Positions 8,594 through 17,432 of a stretch of 64,000 nt of DNA are shown here, piece after piece (the stretch's first letter is position 1; every line of letters begins with the position of its first letter). A program made the position numbers and the translations under genes. Under the pieces are notes generated by a model. The model searched no databases. It was not told the DNA's origin and saw nothing but the letters and a program-made list of their open reading frames with translations. This stretch comes from Mycobacterium rhizamassiliense (lineage in GTDB: Bacteria > Actinomycetota > Actinomycetes > Mycobacteriales > Mycobacteriaceae): positions 3,644,315-3,708,314 of the forward strand of contig NZ_LT721901.1 in NCBI RefSeq assembly GCF_900157375.1, in the 5' to 3' direction.

Positions 8594-8634
8594 TAGATTT
8601 CAGCAGAGTCCCCGCACGCGCGGCAAGGAGCTAT

Positions 8635-9096
8635 ATGAGTCAGGTCGTCCCGCCGGCCGACGAGCTGGAAGAGCTTCGGCAGCTGAAGGCGCGTTATTGC
8701 CGCTTTCTGGACACCAAGGACGTCGAATCCTGGCGCGGCGTGTTCACCCCCGACCTGGTGGTCACGCTGGACATGGCCGTCGGCGTCGCGGGTGCCGATC
8801 CCCAGACCGCCGCGCCGATCGAGGGCGTCGACAACTTCGTGCCGATGGTGCTGGGCGGCCTGGAAGGCGTGGCCACGGTGCACCACTGCCACACCCCGGA
8901 GCTGGCGCTGACCTCGGCGACCACCGCGACGGGCATCTGGGCGATGGAAGACATGCTGTTCTTCGCCGACGGCGGCCAGCTGCACGGCGCCGGTCACTAC
9001 CACGAGACCTACGAAAAGCGCGACGGTTGCTGGCGGATCAAGACGCTGCACCTGACCCGGACGATCCTGAGGATGAGTGGTGGCAATGGCAGTTGA
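8635..9096 (+). CDS. SnoaL-like / nuclear transport factor 2-fold protein
   Basis: A 153-residue protein with the SnoaL-like cone fold signature: an N-terminal helix with YCRFLDTKDVESWRGVFTPD, a central HHCHTPELAL strand and a closing YEKRDGCWRIKTLHLTR strand. Family members include small dehydratases, isomerases and hydrolases of ring compounds, as well as inactive forms. The ATG at 8635 follows AAGGAG at correct spacing. Its stop overlaps the start of the monooxygenase gene, so both are translated from one mRNA. The specific reaction is unknown. Confidence 0.87.
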   Translation: MSQVVPPADELEELRQLKARYCRFLDTKDVESWRGVFTPDLVVTLDMAVGVAGADPQTAAPIEGVDNFVPMVLGGLEGVATVHHCHTPELALTSATTATGIWAMEDMLFFADGGQLHGAGHYHETYEKRDGCWRIKTLHLTRTILRMSGGNGS

Positions 9097-10714
9097 CGGC
9101 GAGGCGGGGCATTACGACGCGCTGGTGATCGGCGCCGGATTCTCCGGCCTCTACATGCTGCATCGGCTGCGGCAGCTCGGCATCCGGGTTCGGGTGCTCG
9201 AGGCGGCCGAAAATGTCGGCGGCACATGGCTGTTCAACCGCTACCCGGGCGCCCGCTGCGACATCGAGAGCATTGAGTACTCCTACAGCTTCTCCGAAGA
9301 GATTCAGCAGGAGTGGGTCTGGACGGAGTCGATGCCCGCGCAGCCCGAGATCGAGGCATACCTGAATTTCGTGGCCGACCGGCTGGACCTTCGCCGCGAC
9401 ATCACGTTCAACACCCGGGTCGTCGCGATGGCTTACGACGAGGAGGCCGCCGTCTGGGTGGTGCGCACCGAATCGGGCGAGTCGTATGTGGCCCCGTTCG
9501 TGGTCGCCGCCACCGGCATCCTGTCGGCTCCGCTGGAACCCGACATTCCGGGCATGGACGCATTCGCCGGGACCTCGCTGTACACCAGCCGCTGGCCCAA
9601 GGAGGGCTTCGATCTAACCGGGCTGCGGGTCGGCGTCATCGGCACCGGTTCGACCGGCATCCAGCTGATTCCCGTCGTCGCCCGGGAAGCGTTGCAGCTC
9701 TGCGTGTTTCAGCGCTCACCGGCATACACCTTGCCGTGGCGCGTGCACCGGTTCGGAGACGGCGAGCTGGACGAGATGAAGGCCCGCTACGGCGAAATCC
9801 GGGCCGCGCAGCGCGAGCATCCCATCGGGGCGGCGCGGCTGAGCGCGTTCTCGGTGCTGCTCGAGATGCTGGTGCGGCCGCCGCTGAAGTCGGCGACCCG
9901 CGAAGAGCAACTGCGCGCCATCGAGGAGAACGGCGTGATGGGGGCCCTCAACTGGGGCGACATCTTCTTCGACATCGAGGCCAACCAGATGGCCGCCCAG
10001 CTGTATGGCGAGGCGGTGGCCCGCATCGTCAAGGACCCGCGGACCGCGGCCTCGCTAGTGCCCGTGCATCCGTTCGCCTGCAAGCGTCCGATCATCGACC
10101 AGGGTTACTACGAGACCTTCAACCGCGACAACGTCACGCTCGTCGACCTGCGCAAGTCGCCGATCCGCGAGGTGACGCCGACCGGTATCCGCACCGAGGA
10201 CGACTCCTACGAGCTGGACGTGATCGTCTACGCGACCGGGTTCGACGCGATGACCGGCGCGCTGTCCCGCATCGATGTCCGCGGCCGCGACGGGCTGGCG
10301 CTCGGCGAGTTCTGGGCCAGCGAGGGCCCGCTATCGTATCTGGGGCTCGCGGTCGCGGGCTTCCCGAACCTGTTCACCATCCAGGGCCCCGGCAGCCCGA
10401 GTGCGGCCACCAACTTCGTCGCCGCGCTCGAGCAACATGTCGAGTGGATCAGCGAATGCATTGCGCATTTGCGCGGCAACGGGATTCGGACCATCGAGGC
10501 GCTGGCCACCGCGCAGCAGGAGTGGATCGACCACGCCACTTCGCTGGTGGCGTCGACCGTGCTGGTGCACCCGTCCTGCAGTTCTTGGTACAACGGCGGC
10601 AACGTGCCCGGCAAGAAACGGATGTACATGGGCTATACCGGCGGGATCCCCGAATACCGCCGCCGCTGCGACGAGATCGCGGCGGGCGGATATACCGGTT
10701 TCAAGCTGAGTTAG
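9086..10714 (+). CDS. Flavin-dependent monooxygenase, Baeyer-Villiger type
   Basis: About 542 residues. It has a FAD Rossmann motif (GAGFSG, residues 16-21), the Baeyer-Villiger motif GGTWLFNRYPGARCD and a second NADPH Rossmann motif GTGSTGIQ. The linker fingerprint that usually reads FxGxxxHxxxW is FAGTSLYTSRW here, with Tyr in place of the His. It should insert or add oxygen from O2 using NADPH, turning a ketone into an ester or lactone, but the changed fingerprint leaves this open. Starts at GTG 9077, GTG 9080 or ATG 9086 are all possible; the AGGA at 9070 is closest to ideal for 9080. An esterase/lipase-like gene follows, which fits ester cleavage. Confidence 0.9.
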   Translation: MAVDGEAGHYDALVIGAGFSGLYMLHRLRQLGIRVRVLEAAENVGGTWLFNRYPGARCDIESIEYSYSFSEEIQQEWVWTESMPAQPEIEAYLNFVADRLDLRRDITFNTRVVAMAYDEEAAVWVVRTESGESYVAPFVVAATGILSAPLEPDIPGMDAFAGTSLYTSRWPKEGFDLTGLRVGVIGTGSTGIQLIPVVAREALQLCVFQRSPAYTLPWRVHRFGDGELDEMKARYGEIRAAQREHPIGAARLSAFSVLLEMLVRPPLKSATREEQLRAIEENGVMGALNWGDIFFDIEANQMAAQLYGEAVARIVKDPRTAASLVPVHPFACKRPIIDQGYYETFNRDNVTLVDLRKSPIREVTPTGIRTEDDSYELDVIVYATGFDAMTGALSRIDVRGRDGLALGEFWASEGPLSYLGLAVAGFPNLFTIQGPGSPSAATNFVAALEQHVEWISECIAHLRGNGIRTIEALATAQQEWIDHATSLVASTVLVHPSCSSWYNGGNVPGKKRMYMGYTGGIPEYRRRCDEIAAGGYTGFKLS

Positions 10715-10733
10715 CTGGTTTAAGGTGAGCGGC

Positions 10734-11876
10734 ATGGCGGGATTTTCGCTGGCGAAACGTTCCAGGGACATCACCCGCGAACTGGGCATGGTGGTTCCCC
10801 GCACGGTGGCGGGCCTCAACGAGTCGACCGGCTGGGTCCCGGCGTCGCTGCGCGGCGTGCGCCAGTTCGGCGAGGTCATGCTCGACGAGCTTGCGCTGAC
10901 TGGCTTTTCGCTGCTGGGTGGCAACCTGACCGACCGGGTGCGGCCGCTGAGCGAGTGCGAGCCGGCGGCCGAGGAGTTGTCGGCGCTGGGCATCGACGGC
11001 GCGCACGCCGAGCCCGCGCCGCTGCGGGCCACCGCGGTGCAGCGGCGGCGAGTCGGCCGACTTGCCTACGAGCGGATGACGTTCGAGCATGATCCCGCGC
11101 TGCCGAGGACGCTGGAAGCCGAGGGGCTCGGCGGCCCGGCGCGGGCGGTGGTGCACGTGTGCCGGCACACCGACGGCCCCCGGCCATGGCTGGTCTGGGT
11201 GCACGGCGCCGGACAGGGCGGCACTGAGGACCTGGTGCTGTCCCGGATCGGCCGGATCCATCACCAGCTGGGGTTCAACGTCGCCATGCCGGTGCAGCCG
11301 GGCCACGGCGTGCGGCGCCGTGAGTGGCCGGCCTATCCGGACATGGATCCGCTGGGCAACGTCGCCGGCATGATGCGCTCGGTGTCGGAGGTGCGCGCGG
11401 TGGTGCGGTGGGTGCAGCCGCAGGCCAGCGCCGTTGTGGTATCGGGGATTTCGATGGGCACCCCGGTGGCGGCGCTGGTTTCGCACCTGGAGCGTCAGGT
11501 CGACGCGGTGGGCCTGTACACGCCGATCCTCGGGCTCAACGGCATGATCGCGCGGCACCTGTCGCGCTTCGGCGATGGCCGCGGCGAATTCCGCGAACTG
11601 CTGGGGTCTCCGGTCGTCGCGCAGCTGACGTCGGTGATCGACCCGCTGGCGACCGACCCCGCACCGCCGCCGGAACGCCGGCTCATCGTCGGGGCGTGGC
11701 ACGACCGAATGGCCATGCGCGAGCCCACGTATGCGTTGCAGGAGCGGTGGGGCGGCCAGCTGTACTGGTACGACGGCGGCCACGTCGGCCACATCTTCTC
11801 CCGCCGCGTGCAGCGGGTGACCGAGCGATTCCTGCGCTCGGCGATTGCTACCAACAAGGAGTTCGGAATTGAGTGA
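10734..11876 (+). CDS. Alpha/beta hydrolase (esterase/lipase type)
   Basis: A 380-residue alpha/beta hydrolase. The oxyanion region is WVHGAGQGG, the nucleophile elbow is GISMG (Ser), the acid is probably Asp in GAWHDRMA, and the His is in DGGHVGHIF. The triad is thus intact. The N-terminal roughly 130 residues form an extra helical region. The ATG at 10734 follows AAGG by 8 bases and starts 19 bp after the monooxygenase stop. It could open the ester or lactone made by that enzyme, which is an inference from order only. It overlaps the next gene by 8 bases. Confidence 0.9.
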   Translation: MAGFSLAKRSRDITRELGMVVPRTVAGLNESTGWVPASLRGVRQFGEVMLDELALTGFSLLGGNLTDRVRPLSECEPAAEELSALGIDGAHAEPAPLRATAVQRRRVGRLAYERMTFEHDPALPRTLEAEGLGGPARAVVHVCRHTDGPRPWLVWVHGAGQGGTEDLVLSRIGRIHHQLGFNVAMPVQPGHGVRRREWPAYPDMDPLGNVAGMMRSVSEVRAVVRWVQPQASAVVVSGISMGTPVAALVSHLERQVDAVGLYTPILGLNGMIARHLSRFGDGRGEFRELLGSPVVAQLTSVIDPLATDPAPPPERRLIVGAWHDRMAMREPTYALQERWGGQLYWYDGGHVGHIFSRRVQRVTERFLRSAIATNKEFGIE

Positions 11877-12912
11877 TCGGGCGCTCGACGAATTGGGTTA
11901 CTACCTGCTGGCCGGCGCCGGCGGTGAGGGCCCGGCAACCCTGATGGACGAAGCCCGCCGCGGCGAGGAGCTGGGCTTTGGCACCGCGTTCATCTCCGAG
12001 CGCTGGAACGTCAAGGAGGCATCGTCGCTCGTCGGGGCCGCGTGCGCGGTGACCAACCGCATGCAAATCGCCACCGCCGCAACCAATCACAACACCCGCC
12101 ACCCACTGATCACCGGGTCGTGGGCGACCACCATGCACCGACTTTCCGGGGGTCGTTTCACGCTGGGCATCGGGCGCGGCATCGCGGCGATCTACGGGGC
12201 CTTCGGCATACCGGCGGTCACCACGGCGCAGATGGAGGACTGGGCGCAGGTGATGCGCCGGCTGTTCCACGGCGAGCTGATCTTCAACCACGAGGGCCCG
12301 ATGGGTAAGTACCCCATCCTGTTCCTCGACCCGGACTTCAACGAGGACATTCGGTTGGCGCTGGTGGCTTTCGGGCCCAACACCCTCGAGCTCGGGGGCC
12401 GCGCGTTCGACGACGTCATCCTGCACACCTACTTCACCCCGGAAACGTTGCGGCGCTGCGTCAAAACCGTGAAGTCCGCCGCGGAGAAGGCGGGCCGCGA
12501 TCCCGACAGTGTTCGGGTGTGGTCGTGCTTCGCCACCGTCGGCGACCACCTGCCCGAGCAGCTGCGACTGAAGAAGACCGTCGCGCGCCTGGCCACCTAT
12601 CTGCAGGGCTACGGCGATCTGCTGGTGCAGACCAACAAGTGGGATCCGGCTGTGCTGGAACGGTTCCGGGGTGATCCGGTGGTCACGTCGATCGCGGGCG
12701 GGATCGACCACAAGGCCACCCCCGAGCAGATCGAACACATCGCGACGCTGATCCCCGACGAGTGGTTGGAACCGTCGGCCACCGGGTCGTCGCAGCAGTG
12801 CGTGGAGCGGATCCGCAAGGAGTTCGACTACGGCGCCGACGCGGTGATCATGCACGGCGCGACCCCCGACGAGCTGGAGCCGGTCGTCACGGCGTACCGC
12901 GCAGGCGATTAG
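11869..12912 (+). CDS. LLM-class F420-dependent oxidoreductase (TIGR03857-like)
   Basis: A 347-residue luciferase-like TIM-barrel enzyme of the coenzyme-F420 group, resembling the subfamily exemplified by MSMEG_2249. Visible features are FISERWN near residue 40, the glycine-rich GGRFTLGIGRG and a C-terminal substrate-lid helix. The best start is an unusual TTG at 11869: AAGGAG lies exactly 7 bases before it, and the frame has no ATG or GTG nearby. It overlaps the hydrolase gene by 8 bases. Its stop overlaps the convergent carboxyltransferase gene. It probably reduces or oxidises a pathway intermediate with F420. Confidence 0.88.
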   Translation: MSDRALDELGYYLLAGAGGEGPATLMDEARRGEELGFGTAFISERWNVKEASSLVGAACAVTNRMQIATAATNHNTRHPLITGSWATTMHRLSGGRFTLGIGRGIAAIYGAFGIPAVTTAQMEDWAQVMRRLFHGELIFNHEGPMGKYPILFLDPDFNEDIRLALVAFGPNTLELGGRAFDDVILHTYFTPETLRRCVKTVKSAAEKAGRDPDSVRVWSCFATVGDHLPEQLRLKKTVARLATYLQGYGDLLVQTNKWDPAVLERFRGDPVVTSIAGGIDHKATPEQIEHIATLIPDEWLEPSATGSSQQCVERIRKEFDYGADAVIMHGATPDELEPVVTAYRAGD

Positions 12913-14414
12913 GGCAGAATCACCGTCCGGCTCACCGGCTCGGCGGCCGCCTGCCGCGCCGACAATCCGCGAAGCAACGAAGCCAGCAGGGCGTCTCGGG
13001 TCTCGCGGGGATCGATCAATTCGTCGAATCCCATGCTTTCAGCCGAGCGGAAGGACGCCTGCAACTCGGCGTCACGCAGCTTCGCGGTGACATCCTCGCC
13101 GGCGTGCGTCGCCCGGCCCAGCGCGGCCGCGCTCATGGCGCCCATCGTCGCGCCCGGGTAGGCGAACGTCGCGGACTGGCTGTCAAAACCCAACAGCGAC
13201 ATGACCATCGAGCCGAACCCGTACGCCTTGCGCAGCGTCACGTGCAGCTTCACCGTGGTGGCCGCCGTCTGGGCGGCGAACATCCGCGCGCCTGCGCGCA
13301 GCACGCCGCTGCGTTCGGACCGGCTGCCGGGCAGCATGCCGGGATTGTCCGCAAAGAAGATGAGCGGCAGGTGGAATGAGTCGGCCACCATGATGAAGTG
13401 CGCCGCCTTGTCCGCGGCATTTGCGTCGATGGAGCCGGCGAGCACATTGGGCTGGTTCGCGACGACCGCGACCGGATGACCACCGAGATGGGCCAGCGCG
13501 CAGATGATCGCTTTGCCGTACTGCGGCTGGACTTCGAACCAGTCCGGCCGGTCGAAGACCACGTCGAGCACCGCGCGCATGTCGTAAACGCGGCGGTTGT
13601 CGCGCGAAACGATGTCGAGCAGTTCCGGCGTCGCGCGCGGCTGGGTGTCTGCCCCCGCTTCAGAGGCGGGCAGCGACGGCGGATACGACCATGCGCTTGG
13701 CGGGAAGTACGACAGGTAGCGCCGGATGTCCGCGATGACAGCTTCGTCGTCGTCGGCGACGTTATGGATCACCCCGCTGGGCAAGGAGGTGACCGGACCG
13801 CCGAGGTCCTCTTTCGAAATGTCTTCTCCGGTTGACTCTTTGACGACTGGCGGCCCCGCGGTGAAGATCGCTCCCTGCTGGCTCATGATCCGGAAGTCGC
13901 ACACCGGTGCCACCAGCGCGCCGTGCCCGGCCGAGGGACCCAGCACCGCGGCCACCGTTGGCACCTTGCCGGAGCACTGTGCCTGGGCGAGGAGGTCGGT
14001 CGGGGCGCGGCCGTAGTGCCCGCCGCCGGGGCGAAAGCCGGCGCCCTCGAGCAGCATGATCAGCGGGGTCTTGTCGCGCAGCGCCAGCTCGGCGATGCGG
14101 AAGCGCTTGGAGTTGCCGCCGGGGCCGATGCTGCCGGCCATCGTGGTGAAGTCCTCGGCGCCCAGCATCACCGGCGAGCCGTTGATCGAGCCCGAACCGA
14201 CGATCAATGCGTCGGACGCGACCTCGCCGCCGACGAGCGTGCCGATTTCGCGGAAGGTACCCGGGTCGAGGAGCAGGTCGATGCGCGCACGGGCGTCGAG
14301 CTTGCCCTTGCCGCGGTGCTTGTCGAGCCGCTCGGGTCCGCCCATGCCCCGCGCGTGCTGACGCCGGCGGGCAAGGTCGGAGAGCGTTTCCTCCCAATCC
14401 GGGGGTTTTGTCAT
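12909..14414 (-). CDS. Acyl-CoA carboxylase carboxyltransferase (beta) subunit
   Basis: A 501-residue AccD-type protein with both crotonase-like halves. Motifs include the N-terminal HRGKGKLDARARIDLLLD, the first oxyanion region PGGNSKRF followed by EGAGFRPGG, and the C-terminal DNPGMLPGSRSE with AYPGATMGAMSAAA. It would transfer carboxyl from biotin to an acyl-CoA, or work in reverse as a decarboxylase, together with a biotin carboxylase alpha subunit not found here. It stands alone on the minus strand, divergent from the LLM/P450 pair across a TTACTGTAA element. Which acyl-CoA it uses is unknown. Confidence 0.92.
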   Translation of the reverse strand: MTKPPDWEETLSDLARRRQHARGMGGPERLDKHRGKGKLDARARIDLLLDPGTFREIGTLVGGEVASDALIVGSGSINGSPVMLGAEDFTTMAGSIGPGGNSKRFRIAELALRDKTPLIMLLEGAGFRPGGGHYGRAPTDLLAQAQCSGKVPTVAAVLGPSAGHGALVAPVCDFRIMSQQGAIFTAGPPVVKESTGEDISKEDLGGPVTSLPSGVIHNVADDDEAVIADIRRYLSYFPPSAWSYPPSLPASEAGADTQPRATPELLDIVSRDNRRVYDMRAVLDVVFDRPDWFEVQPQYGKAIICALAHLGGHPVAVVANQPNVLAGSIDANAADKAAHFIMVADSFHLPLIFFADNPGMLPGSRSERSGVLRAGARMFAAQTAATTVKLHVTLRKAYGFGSMVMSLLGFDSQSATFAYPGATMGAMSAAALGRATHAGEDVTAKLRDAELQASFRSAESMGFDELIDPRETRDALLASLLRGLSARQAAAEPVSRTVILP

Positions 14415-14482
14415 GCGTCAGTCCTACCTCTTGCGGGTGCGATCGTGCGCGCCCAGGTCTGCAGGGTCACATACTGGATTGC

Positions 14483-14498
14483 TTACTGTAAAGTTACC
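14483..14498. promoter_or_regulatory. TTACTGTAA / GTTACC element upstream of LLM gene
   Basis: TTACTGTAA (14483-14491) is itself a symmetric TTAC-T-GTAA box. It is followed by GTTACC, giving GTAA-AG-TTAC symmetry. It ends three bases before the LLM start codon at 14502, so a bound protein would block initiation. The half-site TACTGTAA matches the palindrome at 1768-1790. Spacing differs by one base, so shared control is only a suggestion. Confidence 0.4.
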
Positions 14499-14501
14499 CG
14501 C

Positions 14502-15524
14502 ATGCCTGACGGCCCCCGCCTCAAGATCGACGGCGGCATTCCCAATCAACTGACACGCGCGGCCGAAGCGGCCGGCGCACTGGAACAGCAGGGCTACGAC
14601 GGGGGCTGGACTCCCGAGACCAGTCACGACCCTTTCCTGCCGCTGCTGCTCGCCGCCGAGCACACGTCGCGGCTCGAAGTCGGCACCAACATCGCCGTGG
14701 CGTTCGCCCGCAATCCGATGATCGTCGCGAACATCGGCTGGGATCTGCAGGCGTACTCGAAGGGCCGGTTCATCCTCGGCCTGGGCACCCAGATTCAGCC
14801 CCACATCGAGAAGCGGTTCAGCATGCCGTGGAGTCATCCGGCCCGCCGGATGCGTGAATTCGTCTCGGCGATGCACGCGATCTGGGACGCCTGGCGCGAC
14901 GGCAGCAAGCTCCGCTTCGAGGGCGACTTCTACACGCACAAGATCATGACCCCGATGTTCACGCCCGAGCCGCAGCCCTACCCGAAGCCGAAGGTCTTCA
15001 TCGCGGCGGTCGGCGAGGTGATGACCGAAATGTGCGGCGAGGTCGCCGACGGCCACCTCGGCCACCCGATGGTGTCCAAGCGGTACATCACCGACGTCAC
15101 CACGCCCGCCCTGCTGCGCGGACTGCAGAGTGCCGGCCGGCAACGCAGCGATGTCGAGGTGTCGGCCGAGGTGCTGGTGGCCACCGGCGAGACCGACGCC
15201 GAGCTGCAGACCGCCACCGCCGCGGTGCGCAAGCAGATCGCCTTCTACGGCTCCACGCCGGCCTATCGCAAGGTTCTCGAGCTGCACGGCTGGGGCGACC
15301 TGCACGAGGAATTGAACCGGCTCTCCAAGGAGGGGGAGTGGGATGCGATGGCCTCGCTGATCGACGACGAGATGCTCACGACCTTCGCCGTCGTCGGCTC
15401 GGTCGGCGAGGTCGGCGCCGCCCTGCGGCGTCGTTGCGAGGGCGTGGTCGATCGCGTCCTGCCGATCTTCATGACCGCTTCGCAGCCCTGTATCACCGTA
15501 GCAATGAAGGAGTTTCGCCAGTGA
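14502..15524 (+). CDS. LLM-class F420-dependent oxidoreductase (TIGR03617-like)
   Basis: A 340-residue luciferase-like monooxygenase-family enzyme of the F420 group, resembling the MSMEG_2256 subfamily. It has GYDGGWTPETSHDPFLPL near the N-terminus, LEVGTNIAVAFARNP and KGRFILGLGTQI. Together with the TIGR03857-like gene at 11869, the window holds two subfamilies that I recall being neighbours in M. smegmatis too, suggesting a conserved locus. The ATG at 14502 is the only good start. The stop overlaps the GTG of the next P450 (GTGA), so the two are coupled. Confidence 0.9.
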   Translation: MPDGPRLKIDGGIPNQLTRAAEAAGALEQQGYDGGWTPETSHDPFLPLLLAAEHTSRLEVGTNIAVAFARNPMIVANIGWDLQAYSKGRFILGLGTQIQPHIEKRFSMPWSHPARRMREFVSAMHAIWDAWRDGSKLRFEGDFYTHKIMTPMFTPEPQPYPKPKVFIAAVGEVMTEMCGEVADGHLGHPMVSKRYITDVTTPALLRGLQSAGRQRSDVEVSAEVLVATGETDAELQTATAAVRKQIAFYGSTPAYRKVLELHGWGDLHEELNRLSKEGEWDAMASLIDDEMLTTFAVVGSVGEVGAALRRRCEGVVDRVLPIFMTASQPCITVAMKEFRQ

Positions 15525-16756
15525 GCACAACGACGATGGACGGCGCCGGGAAGGTGTTGGCCGATCCGCTGGCGTACACCGACGAGAAGCGGCTGCACGC
15601 GGCGTTGACTCACCTGCGCGCCAACGGGCCGGTCTCCTGGGTCGAGGTGCCGGACTACAAACCGTTCTGGGCGATCACCAAACACGCCGACATCATGGAC
15701 ATCGAGCGCGAGAACATGTTGTTCACCAACTGGCCGCGCCCGGTCCTGACCACCACCGTGGGCGACGAGCTGCAGGCCAACGCCGGGGTGCGCACGCTGA
15801 TTCACCTGGACGACCCGCAGCACCGGGTGATACGCGCGATCGGCTCCGACTGGTTCCGCCCAAAGGCGATGCGCGCGTTGAAGATGCGCGTCGGCGAACT
15901 CGCCAAAATCTATGTCGACAAGATGTTGGCCGTCGGTCCCGAATGCGACTTCGTCCAGCAGGTCGCGGTGAATTACCCGCTGTACGTGATCATGTCGCTG
16001 CTGGGCATCCCGGAGGCCGACTTCGCCCGCATGCTCAAGCTCACCCAGGAGCTGTTCGGCAGCGACGACTCGGAATTCAAACGCGGTACCTCGAGCGAGG
16101 ATCAGATCCCCGCGCTGCTCGACATGTTCGGTTACTTCAACGGCGTGACCGCCGCGCGCCGTGAGCATCCGACCGAGGACCTGGCCTCGGCGATCGCCAA
16201 CGCCCGCGTGGACGGCGAGCCGCTCTCGGACATCGAGACCGTGTCCTACTACCTGATCGTCGCCACCGCCGGCCACGACACCACCAGTGCGACGATCTCC
16301 GGCGGCCTCCAGGCACTCATCGAGAACCCCGACCAGCTCGACCGGTTGCGCGACAACCCGGACCTGATGCCGTTGGCCACCGAGGAGATGATCCGCTGGG
16401 TCACCCCGGTCAAGGAATTCATGCGGACCGCCAACGAGAACACCACCGTGCGCGGGGTGCCGATCGCGGCAGGGGATTCCGTTCTGCTGTCCTACGTTTC
16501 GGCCAACCGCGACGAGGACGTCTTCACCGATCCGTTCCGCTTCGACGTCGGGCGCGATCCCAACAAGCATCTAGCGTTCGGCTACGGCGTGCACTTCTGT
16601 ATGGGGGCGGCCCTGGCTCGCATGGAGGTCAACAGCTTCTTTTCGGAGCTGCTGCCCAGGCTTAAGTCGATTGAGCTGACCGGTGATCCGGAGCTGGTCG
16701 CCACGACGTTCGTGGGCGGCCTCAAGCACTTGCCGGTGCGCTACTCATTGGCGTAG
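15521..16756 (+). CDS. Cytochrome P450
   Basis: A 411-residue soluble P450. It has the I-helix ATAGHDTTSATI, the ExxR segment EEMIRWVTPV, and the haem loop FGYGVHFCMG with Cys360. The acid/Thr pair HDTT is canonical, so monooxygenation is expected. Its general sequence recalls the CYP108/CYP111 terpene-hydroxylase branch, but this is from memory. The GTG at 15521 has AAGGAG 8 bases upstream and overlaps the LLM stop. Coupling of P450 and F420 enzyme suggests hydroxylation followed by oxidation of the same intermediate. Confidence 0.95.
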   Translation: MSTTTMDGAGKVLADPLAYTDEKRLHAALTHLRANGPVSWVEVPDYKPFWAITKHADIMDIERENMLFTNWPRPVLTTTVGDELQANAGVRTLIHLDDPQHRVIRAIGSDWFRPKAMRALKMRVGELAKIYVDKMLAVGPECDFVQQVAVNYPLYVIMSLLGIPEADFARMLKLTQELFGSDDSEFKRGTSSEDQIPALLDMFGYFNGVTAARREHPTEDLASAIANARVDGEPLSDIETVSYYLIVATAGHDTTSATISGGLQALIENPDQLDRLRDNPDLMPLATEEMIRWVTPVKEFMRTANENTTVRGVPIAAGDSVLLSYVSANRDEDVFTDPFRFDVGRDPNKHLAFGYGVHFCMGAALARMEVNSFFSELLPRLKSIELTGDPELVATTFVGGLKHLPVRYSLA

Positions 16757-16783
16757 CGCCAAGCCGGCAGGTGCGCCTTGCGC

Positions 16784-17047
16784 TTACAGGCGCTCCATCT
16801 CACGCGCCATTCGTGCAGGTTCCAGGTACGCCGCGCGGGTCTGGAAGGGAGGCCGCGCAGCGCGTGAGCCCCTCAACGTTCCGGCGATCCGGCCCACTGG
16901 CCCAAGCCACCGACGTTCCTTGGGGCGTACACCCGCCGCGGCCGCGGTGCCGAACGCCACCTGTGCCTCGGTGATCAGAACCGTCGTGTCAGACGCCTGA
17001 GACTCGCACGCCGCGTTCCCACGCGATCCGGCTATATCAGTCTTCAT
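16784..17047 (-). CDS. Possible small hypothetical protein
   Basis: An 87-residue frame ending TRAAYLEPARMAREMERL, with ITEAQVAFGTAAAAGVRPKERRW in the middle (about residues 22-44). The composition is more protein-like than a random shadow frame, and a C-terminal helix with MAREM is plausible. I do not recognise a family. Starts at ATG 17047 or 17059 are both possible, and no clear ribosome site is seen. It is convergent with the P450, 27 bp away. It could equally be a decayed gene, since the adjacent sequence contains an enzyme remnant. Confidence 0.35.
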   Translation of the reverse strand: MKTDIAGSRGNAACESQASDTTVLITEAQVAFGTAAAAGVRPKERRWLGPVGRIAGTLRGSRAARPPFQTRAAYLEPARMAREMERL

Positions 17048-17208
17048 TTTCAACCTCATACCTCGACGCGGACAGGCTGACTTGGCCGCTGACAGGAGCA
17101 CCGATGACCCTGAAGCCGAAGTCAGACGCATAGCACTGCCTGCTTCTTTGGCTTTCAACGTCATTAGGCGTGTGTTTAATCCCGTCAGTAGTCGGCGGGC
17201 TGGCGCAC
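17048..17208. other. Intergenic sequence without recognisable gene
   Basis: This stretch between the small hypothetical frame and the quinone-oxidoreductase remnant shows no convincing reading frame, repeat or promoter motif. Its base composition is slightly less GC-rich than its neighbours, as expected for degraded sequence. Confidence 0.5.
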
Positions 17209-17360
17209 GCTAGGGCGTGAGCACCACCGATCCGGTGGTTTTCCGGCCCTGTAGGTCCCGATGCGCGTGGGCGGCTCCGCGCAGCGGGTAGTGCGCACTC
17301 ACCGTGACCGAGATGTTGCCCGCCTCGATCAGCTCGAGTAGTTCGCCTGTCCGCCAGGAG
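17209..17360 (-). pseudogene. Remnant of a zinc-type quinone oxidoreductase (C-terminus only)
   Basis: Translated from the minus strand, this segment ends in a family-typical tail: TGELLELIEAGNISVTVS, then HYPLRGAAHAHRDL and QGRKTTGSVVLTP before the stop at 17209. That is the C-terminus of NADPH:quinone oxidoreductases of the medium-chain dehydrogenase family. No start codon, cofactor domain or upstream frame remains. The rest has been lost, and the upstream sequence runs into the promoter of the SDR at 17433. It marks a deletion or rearrangement scar in the 676-bp gap after the P450. Confidence 0.7.
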
Positions 17361-17432
17361 GACCCTGGCCCTCGAGTCGTTGAGCGGCTCGCTTAACGCG
17401 CCGTCGCTAAACTCCCCGTGGAGGTCTGGGCA

